A stretch of DNA of 64,000 nucleotides from assembly GCF_009795805.1 (NCBI RefSeq), contig NZ_WTEY01000001.1, positions 248,001 through 312,000 of the forward strand, in the 5' to 3' direction. Source of the DNA: Gilliamella sp. Pra-s52. GTDB lineage: Bacteria > Pseudomonadota > Gammaproteobacteria > Enterobacterales > Orbaceae. The translations under genes were made by a program, and so were the position numbers. The notes below the pieces were generated by a model, which was given only the letters and a program-made list of their open reading frames with translations, searched no databases and had not been told where the DNA came from. Position 1 is the first letter of the stretch. Each line of letters starts with the position of its first letter. Of this stretch, positions 48,470-59,925 are shown piece by piece.

Positions 48470-48702
48470 ATGAGTGGCTTTGAGTTGTTTAAATGATACT
48501 GTTAAGCAGTACTATTTATGTCAGTTATTCTTTTTAAAAGTTACGCTACTATTTTTATTGCTGTTTATTAATATTACTTATAACTAATAAAAAAAGATTG
48601 AAATGATTTGGTTGTTAAGTAACCATGTGAGTGTAACATCCATTTTTGCTGCCAATAAAGCAAAATCCGACAAACTGTATAATTAGATGATAAGGAGCCA
48701 AT

Positions 48703-49959
48703 ATGTTTAGCAACAAGATGGCTATTGCCGAGTACGATAAGGAACTTTGGGATGCGATAAAAGGTGAGGAGCAGCGTCAAGAAGATCACCTTGAATTGAT
48801 CGCATCTGAAAACTACACCAGTCCACGCGTAATGCAAGCACAAGGTTCGCAATTAACCAATAAATATGCCGAAGGTTATCCTGGTAAACGTTATTATGGT
48901 GGTTGTGAATATGTTGATATTGTTGAAAAATTAGCAATTGAACGGGCTAAGGCTCTATTTGGTGCAGACTATGCCAATGTGCAACCACATTCTGGTTCTC
49001 AAGCGAATTTTGCTGTTTATATGGCGCTTTTAAATACCGGTGATACTGTTTTAGGTATGAATTTGTCTGAAGGTGGACATTTGACGCACGGTTCACCCGT
49101 TAGCTTTTCAGGTAAGCTTTATCATATTGTGGATTATGGAGTTGATGATTCAGGGCGTATTGATTATGACAAGTTGGCTAAAACAGCCCAAGAATCTAGA
49201 CCAAAAATGATTATTGGTGGGTTTTCGGCTTATTCTGGGGTAGTGGATTGGCAACGTATGCGTGAAATCGCCGATAGTGTGGGGGCTTATTTATTTGTGG
49301 ATATGGCGCATGTCGCTGGGTTAGTTGCGGCAGGAGTTTATCCTAATCCTGTCCCTTATGCGCATGTGGTGACGACAACAACGCATAAAACGCTTGGGGG
49401 TCCTCGTGGTGGTTTGATTTTGGCTAAAGGTGGTAGTGAAGAGTTATATAAAAAGTTAAATTCTGCTGTCTTTCCTGGTGCGCAAGGTGGACCTTTAATG
49501 CATGTAATAGCGGCTAAAGCCGTTGCGTTAAAAGAGGCGATGGAGCCTGAGTATAAAACTTATCAACAACAAGTAGTGAAAAACGCTAAAGCTATGGTTG
49601 AGGTGATTTTAAAACGTGGTTATAAGGTGGTTTCTGGTGAAACACACAATCACCTATTTTTAATTGATTTAGTTGATAAAAATATTACTGGTAAAGAAGC
49701 CGATGCTGCGTTAGGCAGTGCGAATATTACCGTTAATAAAAATAGTGTGCCGAAAGATCCGCAAAGTCCGTTTGTAACATCTGGTGTGCGTATTGGTACG
49801 CCGGCGATTACTCGTCGTGGTTTTAAGGAAGCCGAATCGCGTGATTTAGCCAATTGGATTTGTGATGTTTTAGATAATATTGATGATGAGCAAACGATTC
49901 AAGCCGTGAAAGAAAAGGTGTTAGCTATTTGCCGATGTTTGCCGGTTTACCAGCATTGA
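48703..49959 (+). CDS. glyA: Serine hydroxymethyltransferase
   Basis: A 418-residue PLP enzyme interconverting serine and glycine and feeding one-carbon units to tetrahydrofolate. [18 protein letters not shown], and the PLP-lysine motif [14 protein letters not shown] (Lys about 230) are intact. Length matches E. coli GlyA (417). Start has AAGGAG 8 bases upstream. Confidence 0.98.
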   Translation: MFSNKMAIAEYDKELWDAIKGEEQRQEDHLELIASENYTSPRVMQAQGSQLTNKYAEGYPGKRYYGGCEYVDIVEKLAIERAKALFGADYANVQPHSGSQANFAVYMALLNTGDTVLGMNLSEGGHLTHGSPVSFSGKLYHIVDYGVDDSGRIDYDKLAKTAQESRPKMIIGGFSAYSGVVDWQRMREIADSVGAYLFVDMAHVAGLVAAGVYPNPVPYAHVVTTTTHKTLGGPRGGLILAKGGSEELYKKLNSAVFPGAQGGPLMHVIAAKAVALKEAMEPEYKTYQQQVVKNAKAMVEVILKRGYKVVSGETHNHLFLIDLVDKNITGKEADAALGSANITVNKNSVPKDPQSPFVTSGVRIGTPAITRRGFKEAESRDLANWICDVLDNIDDEQTIQAVKEKVLAICRCLPVYQH

Positions 49960-49970
49960 TTGTTGTTTAA

Positions 49971-50001
49971 TTTCGCCGACAGTCGACAATTGTCGGCGAA
50001 A
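49971..50001. terminator. Strong hairpin after glyA
   Basis: TTTCGCCGACA pairs with TGTCGGCGAAA over 11 bases around a nine-base loop. It lies between convergent glyA and the next gene and probably stops transcription or RNA decay, though the T-run is short. Confidence 0.75.
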
Positions 50002-50019
50002 TGTGTTGTTAAGTTGATT

Positions 50020-52197
50020 TTATTTATCAATGTTGGCGTTTGTCTCGGTTTTATTTTGTATCTGTTCTTGTTTGTGTTCCTTAATGTAATGGTCAAGGTA
50101 ACCCTCATGCCATAACCAACCTCCTGTAGCCCCAATACCGAGTAAAATTGCTAACCAAAAAATAATAGCGAGTTTGTGGTGACGTTGTTTCATTGGATCA
50201 CGCAAATTGCGTTTTGCATCGGCAGGGAGCTGGGCTTTACTGGTGAGTAAGCTTCCTAACATTAAGTTAATTTTAACTTGCCCATTAATTGCCCAACCTG
50301 ATGCTTCTAGTAATGGTCCAAGTGTTCTTCGACGTAATTTTAACCATGCCAAAATAACAGAAGGGCCAGAAATAATCAGGAATAATCCTATAAAAACCAA
50401 AGGTACTTGCCACCAAGCTAGTGCAAAAATGGCTTGGAATATTGTGGCTAATGCTGTGCCGATTGCGCCAATTGCTAACCCAATTGCGGCAAAAATTCCC
50501 ACACTTTTGCCAATGTCAAATTTGTTGTTTGGGTTTTGTAGTGCCTGTTCACTTGATTTTTCAATGTTGGCATCTTTACTGCTTGCCCATTTATTTATTT
50601 GTTCAGTAATTACGCGCCCCATTCGTTGATAAGGTGCCGAAATTGCTTGTTGTATGCTGATGGGTTTAGTGATGATTTTGACCACATTGGCATCCCAGTC
50701 GTTGCCGTCGTTGTCAATAAATACGCCATTACGTCCTTCAATCAATAAATCACCTTGTCCTGCGGTTATTGCAGCAGCAATGGTCTTTTTTTGTCCATTT
50801 CTTGTGCATTCACAATAGAGTAAGCAGAGCTCGGAATAGTTTGCCATTACTGTGTGTTTGGCAATGTTATCAACAGCAACACAGAGAGTAGCACAACGTC
50901 CATCAATATACAGCTTTCCTAGCTGAAAGGCAGCTCGTGTTTTTAGCGAAAAGAAGTCCGCAAAAGAAACAAAGTTAACCAGTAAGCGGTAAAGATGTTT
51001 GTGAAATAGAACTAACTTTTCTAATGTGATTATGTCTGATGCGGATATCGGTGTTTGATTGTCTTGTTCAACCATTTGTTTAAATTCGTTAAGTAAGTCA
51101 CCGTTGGCTAAGTTAACGATGGTGTTGTTGGGGATGTCTTCTATGCTAGCCGATGGTTTTGTTGCAACAGTTAATTGCGCTATTTCGGGTTTTGCGCTGA
51201 TTAGTGTGGCATAAGTTTTTAAATTTTGTTGAATATCTTGCCACTCTTGTTGGGTGAGTTGGTCGGGATTGGATAGCGATGATTCTACTAATGTTTTGAA
51301 GCGGCTAATTTTTGCTTTCCAAAGTGGGTTAAGCCCATTGACAAGATCAAGTGTGTTGTTGATGTCGATTTTTGATAGGGGTAGTTCAGTTAAGTCTTTG
51401 TCTGATAATAGTCCATTTTGTGTAGGCACAATGAATTTTTCATCGACATTGAGCGAGGTTTGTGCTTGCGGTGCATATTGTGCAAGTTCAACCCGTAAAA
51501 AATAATCATCAATTTTAGGTTTGAGTTGTTCGATTAACTTCCAAATTTCGGCGCTGTTTTCCCTAAATGGAGTTGGTGTGGTGCTGATTTGTGTTTGCCA
51601 TTGTAACCATGTTTTTAGGTTGTCAACGAAGGTGGTGGCAATATTTAGATCGATGCCATCTTGTCCACTCATATCTTTTTGTGCACCCGTTGTGTCGATG
51701 GCGGTTTGGATAAAGGTTTGCATGTCAGCCGATAATTCGCTTGAGGCAGGGAAGATTAAATCACCATTATAAAGTTTGTTTGCATTGCTTTGTATTGATT
51801 GCTGTATATCATCTTGCGTTAAATAATCTATGCCGTTTTTATTTAAGCTAGCTAAGATGCTGTGTGCGGTAATCGATAGCTTTTGCCCCTGTGGGGTCGA
51901 GGTGTTAATTTCGGATAAAGGCAGTGTTTCACTGGACTGTAAAATACTGTCAAATGAGGTGATTTTGTCTTGTGTCCAACTAATAGCATCAAGGATATCA
52001 GGAATACGGATACGTCCGTCTTTATCTGAATCAAGTAGTTCTAAGGTTCTTTCGTCAAAATCAAGACCTGTGGTTGGGCAACTTAGTGCTACCCATAATT
52101 TAGGATCTAAATTAGGTAAATTGATAATGTCATTGGCGTTTTTAAATACAACTTGATCAAGCCCACCGACACGCTGAAATGTCCACATGTGACTCAT
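50020..52197 (-). CDS. Large membrane protein with EF-hand-like loop, function unknown
   Basis: A 725-residue protein with start MSHMWTF chosen for its AGGA ribosome site. Residues 56-67 (DSDKDGRIRIPD) form an EF-hand-like calcium loop. The middle is a long soluble region. Two hydrophobic zones near 560-620 and 670-700 give about three to four membrane spans, and the C-terminus is short and polar. Membrane anchoring at the C-terminal end with a large N-terminal domain is inferred. No known family name can be given. Nothing in the neighbourhood, glyA or uup, explains its role. Confidence 0.75.
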   Translation of the reverse strand: MSHMWTFQRVGGLDQVVFKNANDIINLPNLDPKLWVALSCPTTGLDFDERTLELLDSDKDGRIRIPDILDAISWTQDKITSFDSILQSSETLPLSEINTSTPQGQKLSITAHSILASLNKNGIDYLTQDDIQQSIQSNANKLYNGDLIFPASSELSADMQTFIQTAIDTTGAQKDMSGQDGIDLNIATTFVDNLKTWLQWQTQISTTPTPFRENSAEIWKLIEQLKPKIDDYFLRVELAQYAPQAQTSLNVDEKFIVPTQNGLLSDKDLTELPLSKIDINNTLDLVNGLNPLWKAKISRFKTLVESSLSNPDQLTQQEWQDIQQNLKTYATLISAKPEIAQLTVATKPSASIEDIPNNTIVNLANGDLLNEFKQMVEQDNQTPISASDIITLEKLVLFHKHLYRLLVNFVSFADFFSLKTRAAFQLGKLYIDGRCATLCVAVDNIAKHTVMANYSELCLLYCECTRNGQKKTIAAAITAGQGDLLIEGRNGVFIDNDGNDWDANVVKIITKPISIQQAISAPYQRMGRVITEQINKWASSKDANIEKSSEQALQNPNNKFDIGKSVGIFAAIGLAIGAIGTALATIFQAIFALAWWQVPLVFIGLFLIISGPSVILAWLKLRRRTLGPLLEASGWAINGQVKINLMLGSLLTSKAQLPADAKRNLRDPMKQRHHKLAIIFWLAILLGIGATGGWLWHEGYLDHYIKEHKQEQIQNKTETNANIDK

Positions 52198-52395
52198 AAT
52201 TATCCTCATATAAAAATCTAAATAATATTTTGTTAGTTAATATAAACAGTAATTGTTTTTTTTGATAGAGCTGAATAGTGATTTCTAATATTTGTGAGAC
52301 CTATTAGTGTATCTTTGGTATTTGATTTAGTTGACTTGGGCAACTTTGTGATAGAATAGCGTCTTATTACTTAATATCCAATAAAAACCAATAAT

Positions 52396-54327
52396 ATGTC
52401 ATTAATTAATCTTACCAATGCTTATCTTTCATTTAGCGATGCACCGCTACTTGATCATATCGATATGTCTATTGAGCCAAGCGAGCGTGTTTGTCTTGTT
52501 GGCCGTAATGGTGCTGGCAAGTCGACGTTACTTAAAGTACTAAATAAAGAAGTGCCACTAGATGAAGGGCAAATTATTTATGAAAATAATGTGATTGTGT
52601 CACGCTTACAGCAAGATCCTCCACGTGATGTGCAAGGTAATGTATTTGATTTTGTTGCTGAAGGTTTGCACGAACAGGCGCAGTTGTTAAGAGATTATTA
52701 CGATTTATCCCACCGTATTGAGCAAGATCCTAGTGAAAGTAATTTAACTAAATTAGCCAAATTGCAAGAACAGTTAGATCATCAAAATGGTTGGCAATTA
52801 GATAGCCGTATTCGTAATGTGATTTCGTCATTGTCGTTAGATGGCGATGCGTTGTTGTCTTCGTTATCGGGTGGGTGGTTGCGTAAAGCGGCTTTAGCAA
52901 AGGCGTTGGTTTGTCAACCGACAGTCTTATTGCTTGATGAACCAACAAACCATTTAGATATTGAGACCATTAAATGGCTAGAAGAGTTTTTAAAAAGCTT
53001 TAATGGCAGTATTGTGTTTATCTCTCATGATCGTTCGTTTATTCGTCAAATGGCAACACGTATTATTGATTTAGATCGAGGGCATATTTCGTCTTGGAGT
53101 GGTAATTACGATAATTATCTGTTGGGCAAAGAGGAAGCACTACGCGTTGAAGCGTTACAAAATGCAGAATTCGATAAAAAACTTGCTCAAGAAGAGGTCT
53201 GGATTAGACAAGGTATTAAAGCTCGCCGTACACGTAACGAAGGGCGAGTACGTGCGTTAAAGGCAATGCGTCAAGAGTATAATGAGCGTCGTCAAGTTAT
53301 GGGTAATGCCAAGATGCAAATTGAAGAGGCGTTACGTTCAGGGAAGATCGTTTTTGAGCTTGATAATGTAACTTATCAAGTTGAAGATAAGTTGCTCGTA
53401 AATGATTTTAGTGTGCAAGTGTTGCGTGGTGATAAGATAGCGTTGATTGGGCCTAATGGTATTGGTAAAACAACGTTGCTTAAGCTGATGTTAGGTAATT
53501 TGCAACCGACATCAGGTAGTGTACATTGTGGTACAAAGCTTGAAGTAGCTTATTTTGACCAGTATCGGTTAGAGCTCGATCCCGAAAAAACAGTGATGGA
53601 TAATTTGGCTGAAGGTAAACAAGAGGTGATGGTAAATGGTCGATCACGTCATGTATTGGGATATTTGCAAGACTTTTTGTTTCCACCTAAACGGGCAAGA
53701 ACACCTGTGCGAGCGCTATCTGGTGGGGAGCGTAATCGTTTATTGCTAGCTAAGCTGTTTTTAAAACCCAGTAATTTGTTAGTCCTTGACGAACCCACCA
53801 ATGATCTTGATATCGAAACGCTCGAGTTGTTAGAGGAGTTAGTCAACGATTATCAAGGAACCGTTTTGTTAGTTAGCCATGATCGGCAATTTGTTGATAA
53901 TGTGGTGACTCAATGTTGGTTTTTTGAAGATCAAGGCCGTATTGGTGTTTATGCTGGCGGTTATGCCGATGCACTTCAACAACAACAGCAAGCTCAGCCA
54001 GTTAAAGTGGCGACGGTTAATCAGAATGCTGAGTCAGCCAAAAAAGAAGCTAACAACGTTGCAACTTTGCCTCGTCATGAACAAGCCACTAAAAAACGTG
54101 TTAAGCTGAGTTATAACGAGCAACGCGAGCTAGCACAATTGCCAAGTCGGTTAGAGCAGTTAGAAAGCGATATTGCCGATTTGCAACAGCAAGTGAGTCA
54201 TCACGACTTTTTTAATCAACCTCACGAGGTGACTAACGCCATATTGCAGCAGTTAGCCGACAAAGAAGCCGAGCTAGAGGCTGTCTTTGAAAGGTGGGAG
54301 CAGTTAGAGTCGTTAAGTCAGTCATAA
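52396..54327 (+). CDS. uup: ABC-F family ATPase Uup
   Basis: A 643-residue soluble ABC-F protein with two ATPase domains: Walker A GRNGAGKST and GPNGIGKTT, signatures LSGGWLRK and LSGGERNR, Walker B VLLLDEPTNHLD and LVLDEPTNDLD. A C-terminal coiled coil (about 570-643) is rich in Gln and Glu. Uup is linked to ribosome function and to limiting precise transposon excision in E. coli. It is transcribed away from the EF-hand gene. Confidence 0.95.
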   Translation: MSLINLTNAYLSFSDAPLLDHIDMSIEPSERVCLVGRNGAGKSTLLKVLNKEVPLDEGQIIYENNVIVSRLQQDPPRDVQGNVFDFVAEGLHEQAQLLRDYYDLSHRIEQDPSESNLTKLAKLQEQLDHQNGWQLDSRIRNVISSLSLDGDALLSSLSGGWLRKAALAKALVCQPTVLLLDEPTNHLDIETIKWLEEFLKSFNGSIVFISHDRSFIRQMATRIIDLDRGHISSWSGNYDNYLLGKEEALRVEALQNAEFDKKLAQEEVWIRQGIKARRTRNEGRVRALKAMRQEYNERRQVMGNAKMQIEEALRSGKIVFELDNVTYQVEDKLLVNDFSVQVLRGDKIALIGPNGIGKTTLLKLMLGNLQPTSGSVHCGTKLEVAYFDQYRLELDPEKTVMDNLAEGKQEVMVNGRSRHVLGYLQDFLFPPKRARTPVRALSGGERNRLLLAKLFLKPSNLLVLDEPTNDLDIETLELLEELVNDYQGTVLLVSHDRQFVDNVVTQCWFFEDQGRIGVYAGGYADALQQQQQAQPVKVATVNQNAESAKKEANNVATLPRHEQATKKRVKLSYNEQRELAQLPSRLEQLESDIADLQQQVSHHDFFNQPHEVTNAILQQLADKEAELEAVFERWEQLESLSQS

Positions 54328-54340
54328 CCCTTTGCCAATC

Positions 54341-54392
54341 AGCCATGTTGAGCATTATTTATCATTGTGGTTAATAAATAATGCTGTTTGGC
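54341..54392 (+). terminator. Terminator of uup, shared with sotB
   Basis: AGCATTATTTAT (54351-54362) pairs with ATAAATAATGCT (54374-54385), and the stem extends outward as AGCCA/TGGCT with mismatches. It lies between converging genes. Confidence 0.75.
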
Positions 54393-54402
54393 TTGTGGGG
54401 GA

Positions 54403-55596
54403 TTAATTCTGTTGTGATTCTTCCGTTTTGATGTTCCACAGCTTTCTAGAATGAAAGGCGAACAATAGTAGGGCAATGATGACAAAAATTGCCCCTACAA
54501 ATCCGATGTCTTTGGTTGATAGGAAAATGAGTACCTTACTGCCAATAAATGCGCCCCCTCCAATGCCGATGTTGTAGATGCCCGAATAAACCGATGTGGC
54601 AATGTCGGTTGCGTCAGGTGCAGCGTCAATGACTTTGCTTTGCATAACCATGCCGATAATGGTCACTGAAAGCCCCCATACCAAGCACTGAATAATGGCG
54701 GTGTAGATGCTGAGCGAACTAACGTCAAGCGATAATAAGCAAATGCCTAATGTTAATACGGGAATAAACAAAATGGCCGTTGGGTTTTTGTTGGCATATT
54801 TGGCAAAAATCACACTGCCAATCATGCCTGAAAATCCAACAACCAGTAATAAACCGACAATGACGTGTTGATCAAATCCACCAACATTTGTCATAAATGG
54901 GGTGATGTAGGTGTAAGCCGTAAAGTGTCCTGCAATAATGATCGCAGTGAGTAGGTAGATGTTAAGCAGTACTGGGCGTTTTAGTACCTGTGGTATGTTT
55001 TTCATCGAAATGATGTTGGTGCTTGGTAACTTAGGTAATAAGTTAATCAGTATTAGCATGACACAAAAGGCGAAGAAGCCAATACATAAAAAGGTTACGC
55101 GCCAGCCGACCCATTGCCCGATTATTGTTCCAATCGGAATGCCGAGTATGGTAGCCATTGAAACACCAATCACAATAAAGCCCATGGCTTTGGCTTTTTT
55201 GCCATTGGGTGCTAGTTGAACGGCGAGTGGCGTTGTGATAGCCCAAAAGACGGCATGTGCACAAGCGATGCCAATTCTGGCTGCCACTAAGCTGTAGAAA
55301 TTCCACGCTATCCCAGCTAATAGGTGACTACCAATAAATAAGCAGAATAGTAATATGAGTAGCTTTTTTCGTTCCATTTGGGAGGTTAATACCGTTAGTG
55401 GCAACGATAGTAGCGAAACCGACCACGCATAAATTGTTAGTAACAATCCGGCATGAGCATTATCCATCGAAAAACTTTTTGCGATATCAGGCAGTAGACC
55501 AACAGGTATAAATTCTGTTGTGTTAAAAATAAATGCAGCAAATGCAAGGCATAGAATAGATGACCAAATACGAGATCGGGTAATGTTATTATTCAT
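54403..55596 (-). CDS. sotB: Sugar efflux MFS transporter SotB-like
   Basis: A 397-residue, 12-span facilitator. The N-terminus AAFIFNTTEFIPVGLLPDIAKSF and YAWSVSLLSLPL segment align with E. coli SotB (396 residues), which exports arabinose and IPTG-like sugars. The helix 2-3 loop reads TSQMERKKL. No regulator is adjacent. Confidence 0.88.
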   Translation of the reverse strand: MNNNITRSRIWSSILCLAFAAFIFNTTEFIPVGLLPDIAKSFSMDNAHAGLLLTIYAWSVSLLSLPLTVLTSQMERKKLLILLFCLFIGSHLLAGIAWNFYSLVAARIGIACAHAVFWAITTPLAVQLAPNGKKAKAMGFIVIGVSMATILGIPIGTIIGQWVGWRVTFLCIGFFAFCVMLILINLLPKLPSTNIISMKNIPQVLKRPVLLNIYLLTAIIIAGHFTAYTYITPFMTNVGGFDQHVIVGLLLVVGFSGMIGSVIFAKYANKNPTAILFIPVLTLGICLLSLDVSSLSIYTAIIQCLVWGLSVTIIGMVMQSKVIDAAPDATDIATSVYSGIYNIGIGGGAFIGSKVLIFLSTKDIGFVGAIFVIIALLLFAFHSRKLWNIKTEESQQN

Positions 55597-55686
55597 GATT
55601 AAGATTGTGGCGGGAAGATTAGATTACTTTTGATTATAACTGAATATTTTTGTCTATTAAATAGTTGCTATAAATTAATCTTAAAG

Positions 55687-55720
55687 TATATCGCTACCAA
55701 TATTATTAGGTAGCGATATA
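55687..55720 (-). terminator. Hairpin after tpx
   Basis: TATATCGCTACC pairs with GGTAGCGATATA, a 12-bp perfect stem with a ten-base loop, 12 bases after the tpx stop on the minus strand. Confidence 0.75.
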
Positions 55721-55732
55721 TTATATCGTGAT

Positions 55733-56245
55733 TTATGCTAATACTTTAGCTGCCGCTAGGGCTTTGTCATAATCAGGTTCTAAAGAGGTCTCTTTTACAT
55801 ATTCAACGTAAACAATCTTGTCATTTTTATCAATGACAAATACGGCTCGAGTAAGTAACCGTAGCTGTTCAATAACAACGCCATATTTTAAACCAAAGTT
55901 GAGTTCTTTATGATCTGAGGTGACTTTAACGGCATCAATCCCCTCAGCTGCACAATAACGGTTTAATGCAAAAGGTAGATCAACACTAATTGAAAATATT
56001 ACGGTATCTTTTAGTTTTGCTGCTTCGACATTGAAATGGTGAACCTGGGCACTACAGACCGATGTGTCAATTGATGGTACTGAATTTATTATTCTTACTT
56101 TGCCGCTAAAATCGGATAATTTTATCGGTTTCATCTCTAGATCTTGCACAGTAAAATCAGGTGCCAAATCACCGACATTGATTTTTGGACCTAATAAAGT
56201 AATTGGGTTACCACGCATTGTGACTTCATTCGCTCTTTTTTGCAT
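55733..56245 (-). CDS. tpx: Thiol peroxidase Tpx
   Basis: A 170-residue atypical 2-Cys peroxiredoxin. The peroxidatic cysteine is in PSIDTSVCSAQ (about 64) and the resolving cysteine in NRYCAAEG (about 98). The start ATG follows AAGGAA; a longer in-frame extension to 56305 adds residues unlike the family and is rejected. It reduces peroxides in the periplasm or cytosol with thioredoxin. Confidence 0.93.
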   Translation of the reverse strand: MQKRANEVTMRGNPITLLGPKINVGDLAPDFTVQDLEMKPIKLSDFSGKVRIINSVPSIDTSVCSAQVHHFNVEAAKLKDTVIFSISVDLPFALNRYCAAEGIDAVKVTSDHKELNFGLKYGVVIEQLRLLTRAVFVIDKNDKIVYVEYVKETSLEPDYDKALAAAKVLA

Positions 56246-56559
56246 AATTGTTTCCTTAGTGTTGTGACAAATTATGGGGGGATAGTGTAACGACTTCCAA
56301 TGCATTGAAGCTTTTGCACATGATAGCGTTAGTTGAATATAGAACTAAATGAGCAGATCAGCAATAGCATTATCTGTTTTTATCGAATGAATTAGCCGAT
56401 TACTGTTATCGTTGATAACGTTGCTGTTAACACATTGAGGAATTTCTATATTAATCAAATTTCATTAATAAATCATCGAGGAAATTAGTCAGTATTGTTT
56501 GTTATAAAATTTATCTAATTTTGGCTGTGGTTTTTACAGCCAATAGTTTGGTTTTTAAG

Positions 56560-57633
56560 TTACAATGTTTTAAACGCTATATCAGGCAAAATCGTTTTGC
56601 CTTGCCAATATAACTCGCTAGCAATATGTTCGGCAATTTGGCCATAAAGTTGAGTAAATTCGCTATCAGGATGGCTAATGACGGTGGGTTTTCCTGTATC
56701 AAGATCTTGGCGTAAGATTTTATGAAGTGGTACTTGTCCAAGCAATTTTGTTTGATATTGATTGGCCAAACGTTGTGCGCCTCCTTCACCAAATATTGTT
56801 TCGTGGTGACCACAATTTTCACAAATGTGGTAACTCATGTTTTCAATAATTCCTAGTGTTGGAATGTTGACCTTATTAAACATGGTAATACCTTTTTTGG
56901 CATCAATTAATGCAATGTCTTGTGGGGTGCTAACAATTATGGCCGCCGTTACTGGAATATTTTGAGCAAGCGTTAATTGAATATCTCCAGTACCTGGTGG
57001 CATATCAATAACAAGATAATCAAGTTCAGGCCAAAGCGTATCTTGTAATATTTGTAGTAATGCTTTGCTTGCCATTGGTCCACGCCATACCATTGCACCA
57101 TCAGGGTCAACTAAATAACCTATGGAGTTACTGGCTAATCCATATGCCATAATTGGGGTCATGTGTTTATTGTCTGGTGTTAATGGGTGCTCTTTTTCTG
57201 TACCCAACATGGTTGGAATCGAGGGGCCATAAATATCGGCATCTAAAATACCTACTTTAGCGCCTTGCTTTTGTAAAGCTAATGCTAAATTGATTGCTGT
57301 TGATGATTTACCCACGCCTCCTTTACCAGAACTGATGGCGATAATATTTTTTATATTATTAATGGCCTGTTGGTTATTAGCACGTTTTAAGGTGGCAATT
57401 TTATATTCAAGGCACCAATCAATATCGTTAATACCGTTAAGTTTAAGTAATTCAGGAGTAGTTGTTTTTTTTAAGGCGTCAAAACCGCTTTGCCAAACAA
57501 AAGGCATGGTTAGGTTAATAGATAAGCGGTGGTTTAATATTTCGATTTTTTGTATTGCGCCAAGTTCAAATAAATTTTTTTGCAAAGTTGGATGAGTAAA
57601 ATTCTCAAGAATTTTTTTTACTTCAATATTCAT
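56560..57633 (-). CDS. mrp: Iron-sulfur cluster carrier protein Mrp/ApbC
   Basis: A 357-residue P-loop ATPase starting MNIEVKKIL; an upstream in-frame TTG is less likely. An N-terminal DUF59-like domain is followed by the ATPase with ISSGKGGVGKSST (about 100), and a CxxC cluster site in HICENCGHHE. It carries 4Fe-4S clusters to target proteins. It is divergent from metG, as in E. coli. Confidence 0.93.
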   Translation of the reverse strand: MNIEVKKILENFTHPTLQKNLFELGAIQKIEILNHRLSINLTMPFVWQSGFDALKKTTTPELLKLNGINDIDWCLEYKIATLKRANNQQAINNIKNIIAISSGKGGVGKSSTAINLALALQKQGAKVGILDADIYGPSIPTMLGTEKEHPLTPDNKHMTPIMAYGLASNSIGYLVDPDGAMVWRGPMASKALLQILQDTLWPELDYLVIDMPPGTGDIQLTLAQNIPVTAAIIVSTPQDIALIDAKKGITMFNKVNIPTLGIIENMSYHICENCGHHETIFGEGGAQRLANQYQTKLLGQVPLHKILRQDLDTGKPTVISHPDSEFTQLYGQIAEHIASELYWQGKTILPDIAFKTL

Positions 57634-57871
57634 TATTGTGATCTCTTTATGTATCAATATTTATGCTTGTTTGCTTTTTAGTTTGATTCGTTAAAGGTTT
57701 AGCGCATGATAAATAGTTAGGCGTTATTTGGCATTTTTTAACAAAATTATTTAACTACCAACAAAGCTAATTGGGCATAGAAATTTTATTAAATTATGGC
57801 ATAAATCTAGCGATAATCCCACGTTTGATGTACTATTTCTGCCATTATGTAAAAAAGGGTAATAAATCAAC

Positions 57872-59899
57872 ATGACAACTCAACGCAAAATATTGGTGAC
57901 TTGTGCACTGCCTTATGCCAATGGTGCAATTCACTTAGGTCATATGCTTGAACACATTCAAGCTGATGTATGGGTACGCTATCAACGTATGCGTGGTAAT
58001 GAGATCTATTTTATTTGTGCTGACGATGCCCATGGCACGCCAATTATGCTCAAAGCACAACAACTTGGTATTACGCCAGAACAGATGATTAGTGAAGTTA
58101 AAACCGAGCATCAGCGCGATTTTGCTGGGTTTAATATCAGTTATGATAATTACCATTCAACCCATAGCCCAGAAAACCGCGAAATATCAGAACAGATTTA
58201 TAAACGTTTGAAAGCAAATGGCTATATTAAAACCAAAGTCATTTCGCAGTTATTCGATCCCGAAAAACAGATGTTTTTGCCCGATCGCTTTGTAAAAGGC
58301 ACTTGCCCACGTTGTAAAGCGCCCGATCAATATGGTGATAACTGTGAAGTGTGTAGCGCTACTTATAATCCTATTGATTTAATTGATCCTAAGTCTGTGG
58401 TTTCGGGCGCCACGCCGATTTTAAAAGAGTCTGAACACTTCTTTTTTGATTTGCCTGCTTTTTCAAATATGTTGCAAGAGTGGATTCGCTCAGGAACACT
58501 TCAAGACCAAGTGGCGAATAAAATGCAAGAGTGGTTTGAATCTGGTTTGCAACCTTGGGATATCAGCCGTGATGCCCCTTATTTTGGTTTTGAAATCCCT
58601 GATGCGCCAGGCAAATATTTCTACGTTTGGTTAGATGCGCCAATTGGTTATATGGGGTCTTTTTTAAATTACTGCAATAAACAAAATAAGCCGATTTTTG
58701 ATGAGTTTTGGCGTAAAGATTCAAGTACTGAATTATATCATTTTATTGGTAAGGATATTGTCTACTTCCATAGTTTGTTTTGGCCGGCAATGTTAGACGG
58801 CAGTGAATATCGTAAGCCTTCTAATATCTTTGTACATGGTTATGTGACGGTTGACGGCGCAAAAATGTCGAAATCGCGTGGTACTTTTATTCAAGCAAGT
58901 ACCTATTTAAAACACTTAGATCCTGATTGTTTGCGTTATTATTATGCAGCTAAATTGTCGTCACATATTGATGATATTGATTTGAATTTAGAAGACTTTG
59001 TTCAACGTGTAAATAGCGATTTAGTCAATAAAGTTGTTAATATTGCTTCGCGTTCGGCTGGTTTTATTCATAAACGTTTCGACGGTAAATTATCAGCCAA
59101 AGTGGCAGAGCCTGAATTGTATGCCTTGTTTGTTGAAAAATCTAAAGTAATTGCTGACTATTTTGAACAACGCGAATCAGGTAAGGCTATTCGTGAAATT
59201 ATGGCACTCGCTGATGAAGCGAATCGCTATATTGACGAAAAAGCCCCTTGGGTGGTTGCTAAACAAGAAGGGCAAGATCAAGCATTGCAAGATATTTGCT
59301 CGATGGGTATTCACTTATTCCGCATTTTGATGACCTATTTAAAACCAATTGTGCCTTCGTTAGCTGAGCGCAGTGAGGCATTTTTAAATAGTCAATTAAC
59401 ATGGAATTCTATTGATAACGCTTTAACAAATCATAAGATTAATCAGTTCAAAGCCTTATTTAACCGTATTGATATGGATAAAATCACCGCTATGATTGAC
59501 GAAACAAAACAACAAGCTGCACTAGCGCAACCAACAAAACCACTCGTTGCTGAACCTATCGCTGAGACGATTAATTTTGACGATTTTGCTAAAGTCGATA
59601 TGCGTGTAGCGTTGATTAAACATGCCTGTTTTGTTGAGGGATCTGATAAATTACTTCAATTGACACTTGATATTGGCGATGAAACCCGTAACGTGTTTTC
59701 AGGTATTAAGCAGTTTTACCCTGATCCTGATGTGTTAATTGGTCGTTTAACCATTATGATTGCTAACTTAGCTCCTCGTAAAATGCGTTTTGGTGTTTCA
59801 GAAGGTATGGTGCTTTGTGCAAGTGGTAAAGATGATGGTGACGGTGTGTACTTGTTATCTCCAGATAGTGGCGCTAAACCGGGAATGCGAATTTCGTAA
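57872..59899 (+). CDS. metG: Methionine--tRNA ligase
   Basis: A 675-residue class I synthetase (E. coli 677). HIGH-type motif HLGHMLEH (about 21), zinc-binding CPRC and CEVC (about 146-162), KMSKSRGTF (about 333), and a C-terminal tRNA-binding domain (about 575-675) with [14 protein letters not shown] are present. It charges initiator and elongator tRNA-Met. Confidence 0.98.
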   Translation: MTTQRKILVTCALPYANGAIHLGHMLEHIQADVWVRYQRMRGNEIYFICADDAHGTPIMLKAQQLGITPEQMISEVKTEHQRDFAGFNISYDNYHSTHSPENREISEQIYKRLKANGYIKTKVISQLFDPEKQMFLPDRFVKGTCPRCKAPDQYGDNCEVCSATYNPIDLIDPKSVVSGATPILKESEHFFFDLPAFSNMLQEWIRSGTLQDQVANKMQEWFESGLQPWDISRDAPYFGFEIPDAPGKYFYVWLDAPIGYMGSFLNYCNKQNKPIFDEFWRKDSSTELYHFIGKDIVYFHSLFWPAMLDGSEYRKPSNIFVHGYVTVDGAKMSKSRGTFIQASTYLKHLDPDCLRYYYAAKLSSHIDDIDLNLEDFVQRVNSDLVNKVVNIASRSAGFIHKRFDGKLSAKVAEPELYALFVEKSKVIADYFEQRESGKAIREIMALADEANRYIDEKAPWVVAKQEGQDQALQDICSMGIHLFRILMTYLKPIVPSLAERSEAFLNSQLTWNSIDNALTNHKINQFKALFNRIDMDKITAMIDETKQQAALAQPTKPLVAEPIAETINFDDFAKVDMRVALIKHACFVEGSDKLLQLTLDIGDETRNVFSGIKQFYPDPDVLIGRLTIMIANLAPRKMRFGVSEGMVLCASGKDDGDGVYLLSPDSGAKPGMRIS

Positions 59900-59925
59900 C
59901 TGATATCTTTATTATAAATAAACGG

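Noticed and set aside
55733-56305. Longer tpx start at 56305
   Set aside because: The added 20 residues are unlike thiol peroxidases and lack a ribosome site, while the ATG at 56245 follows AAGGAA.
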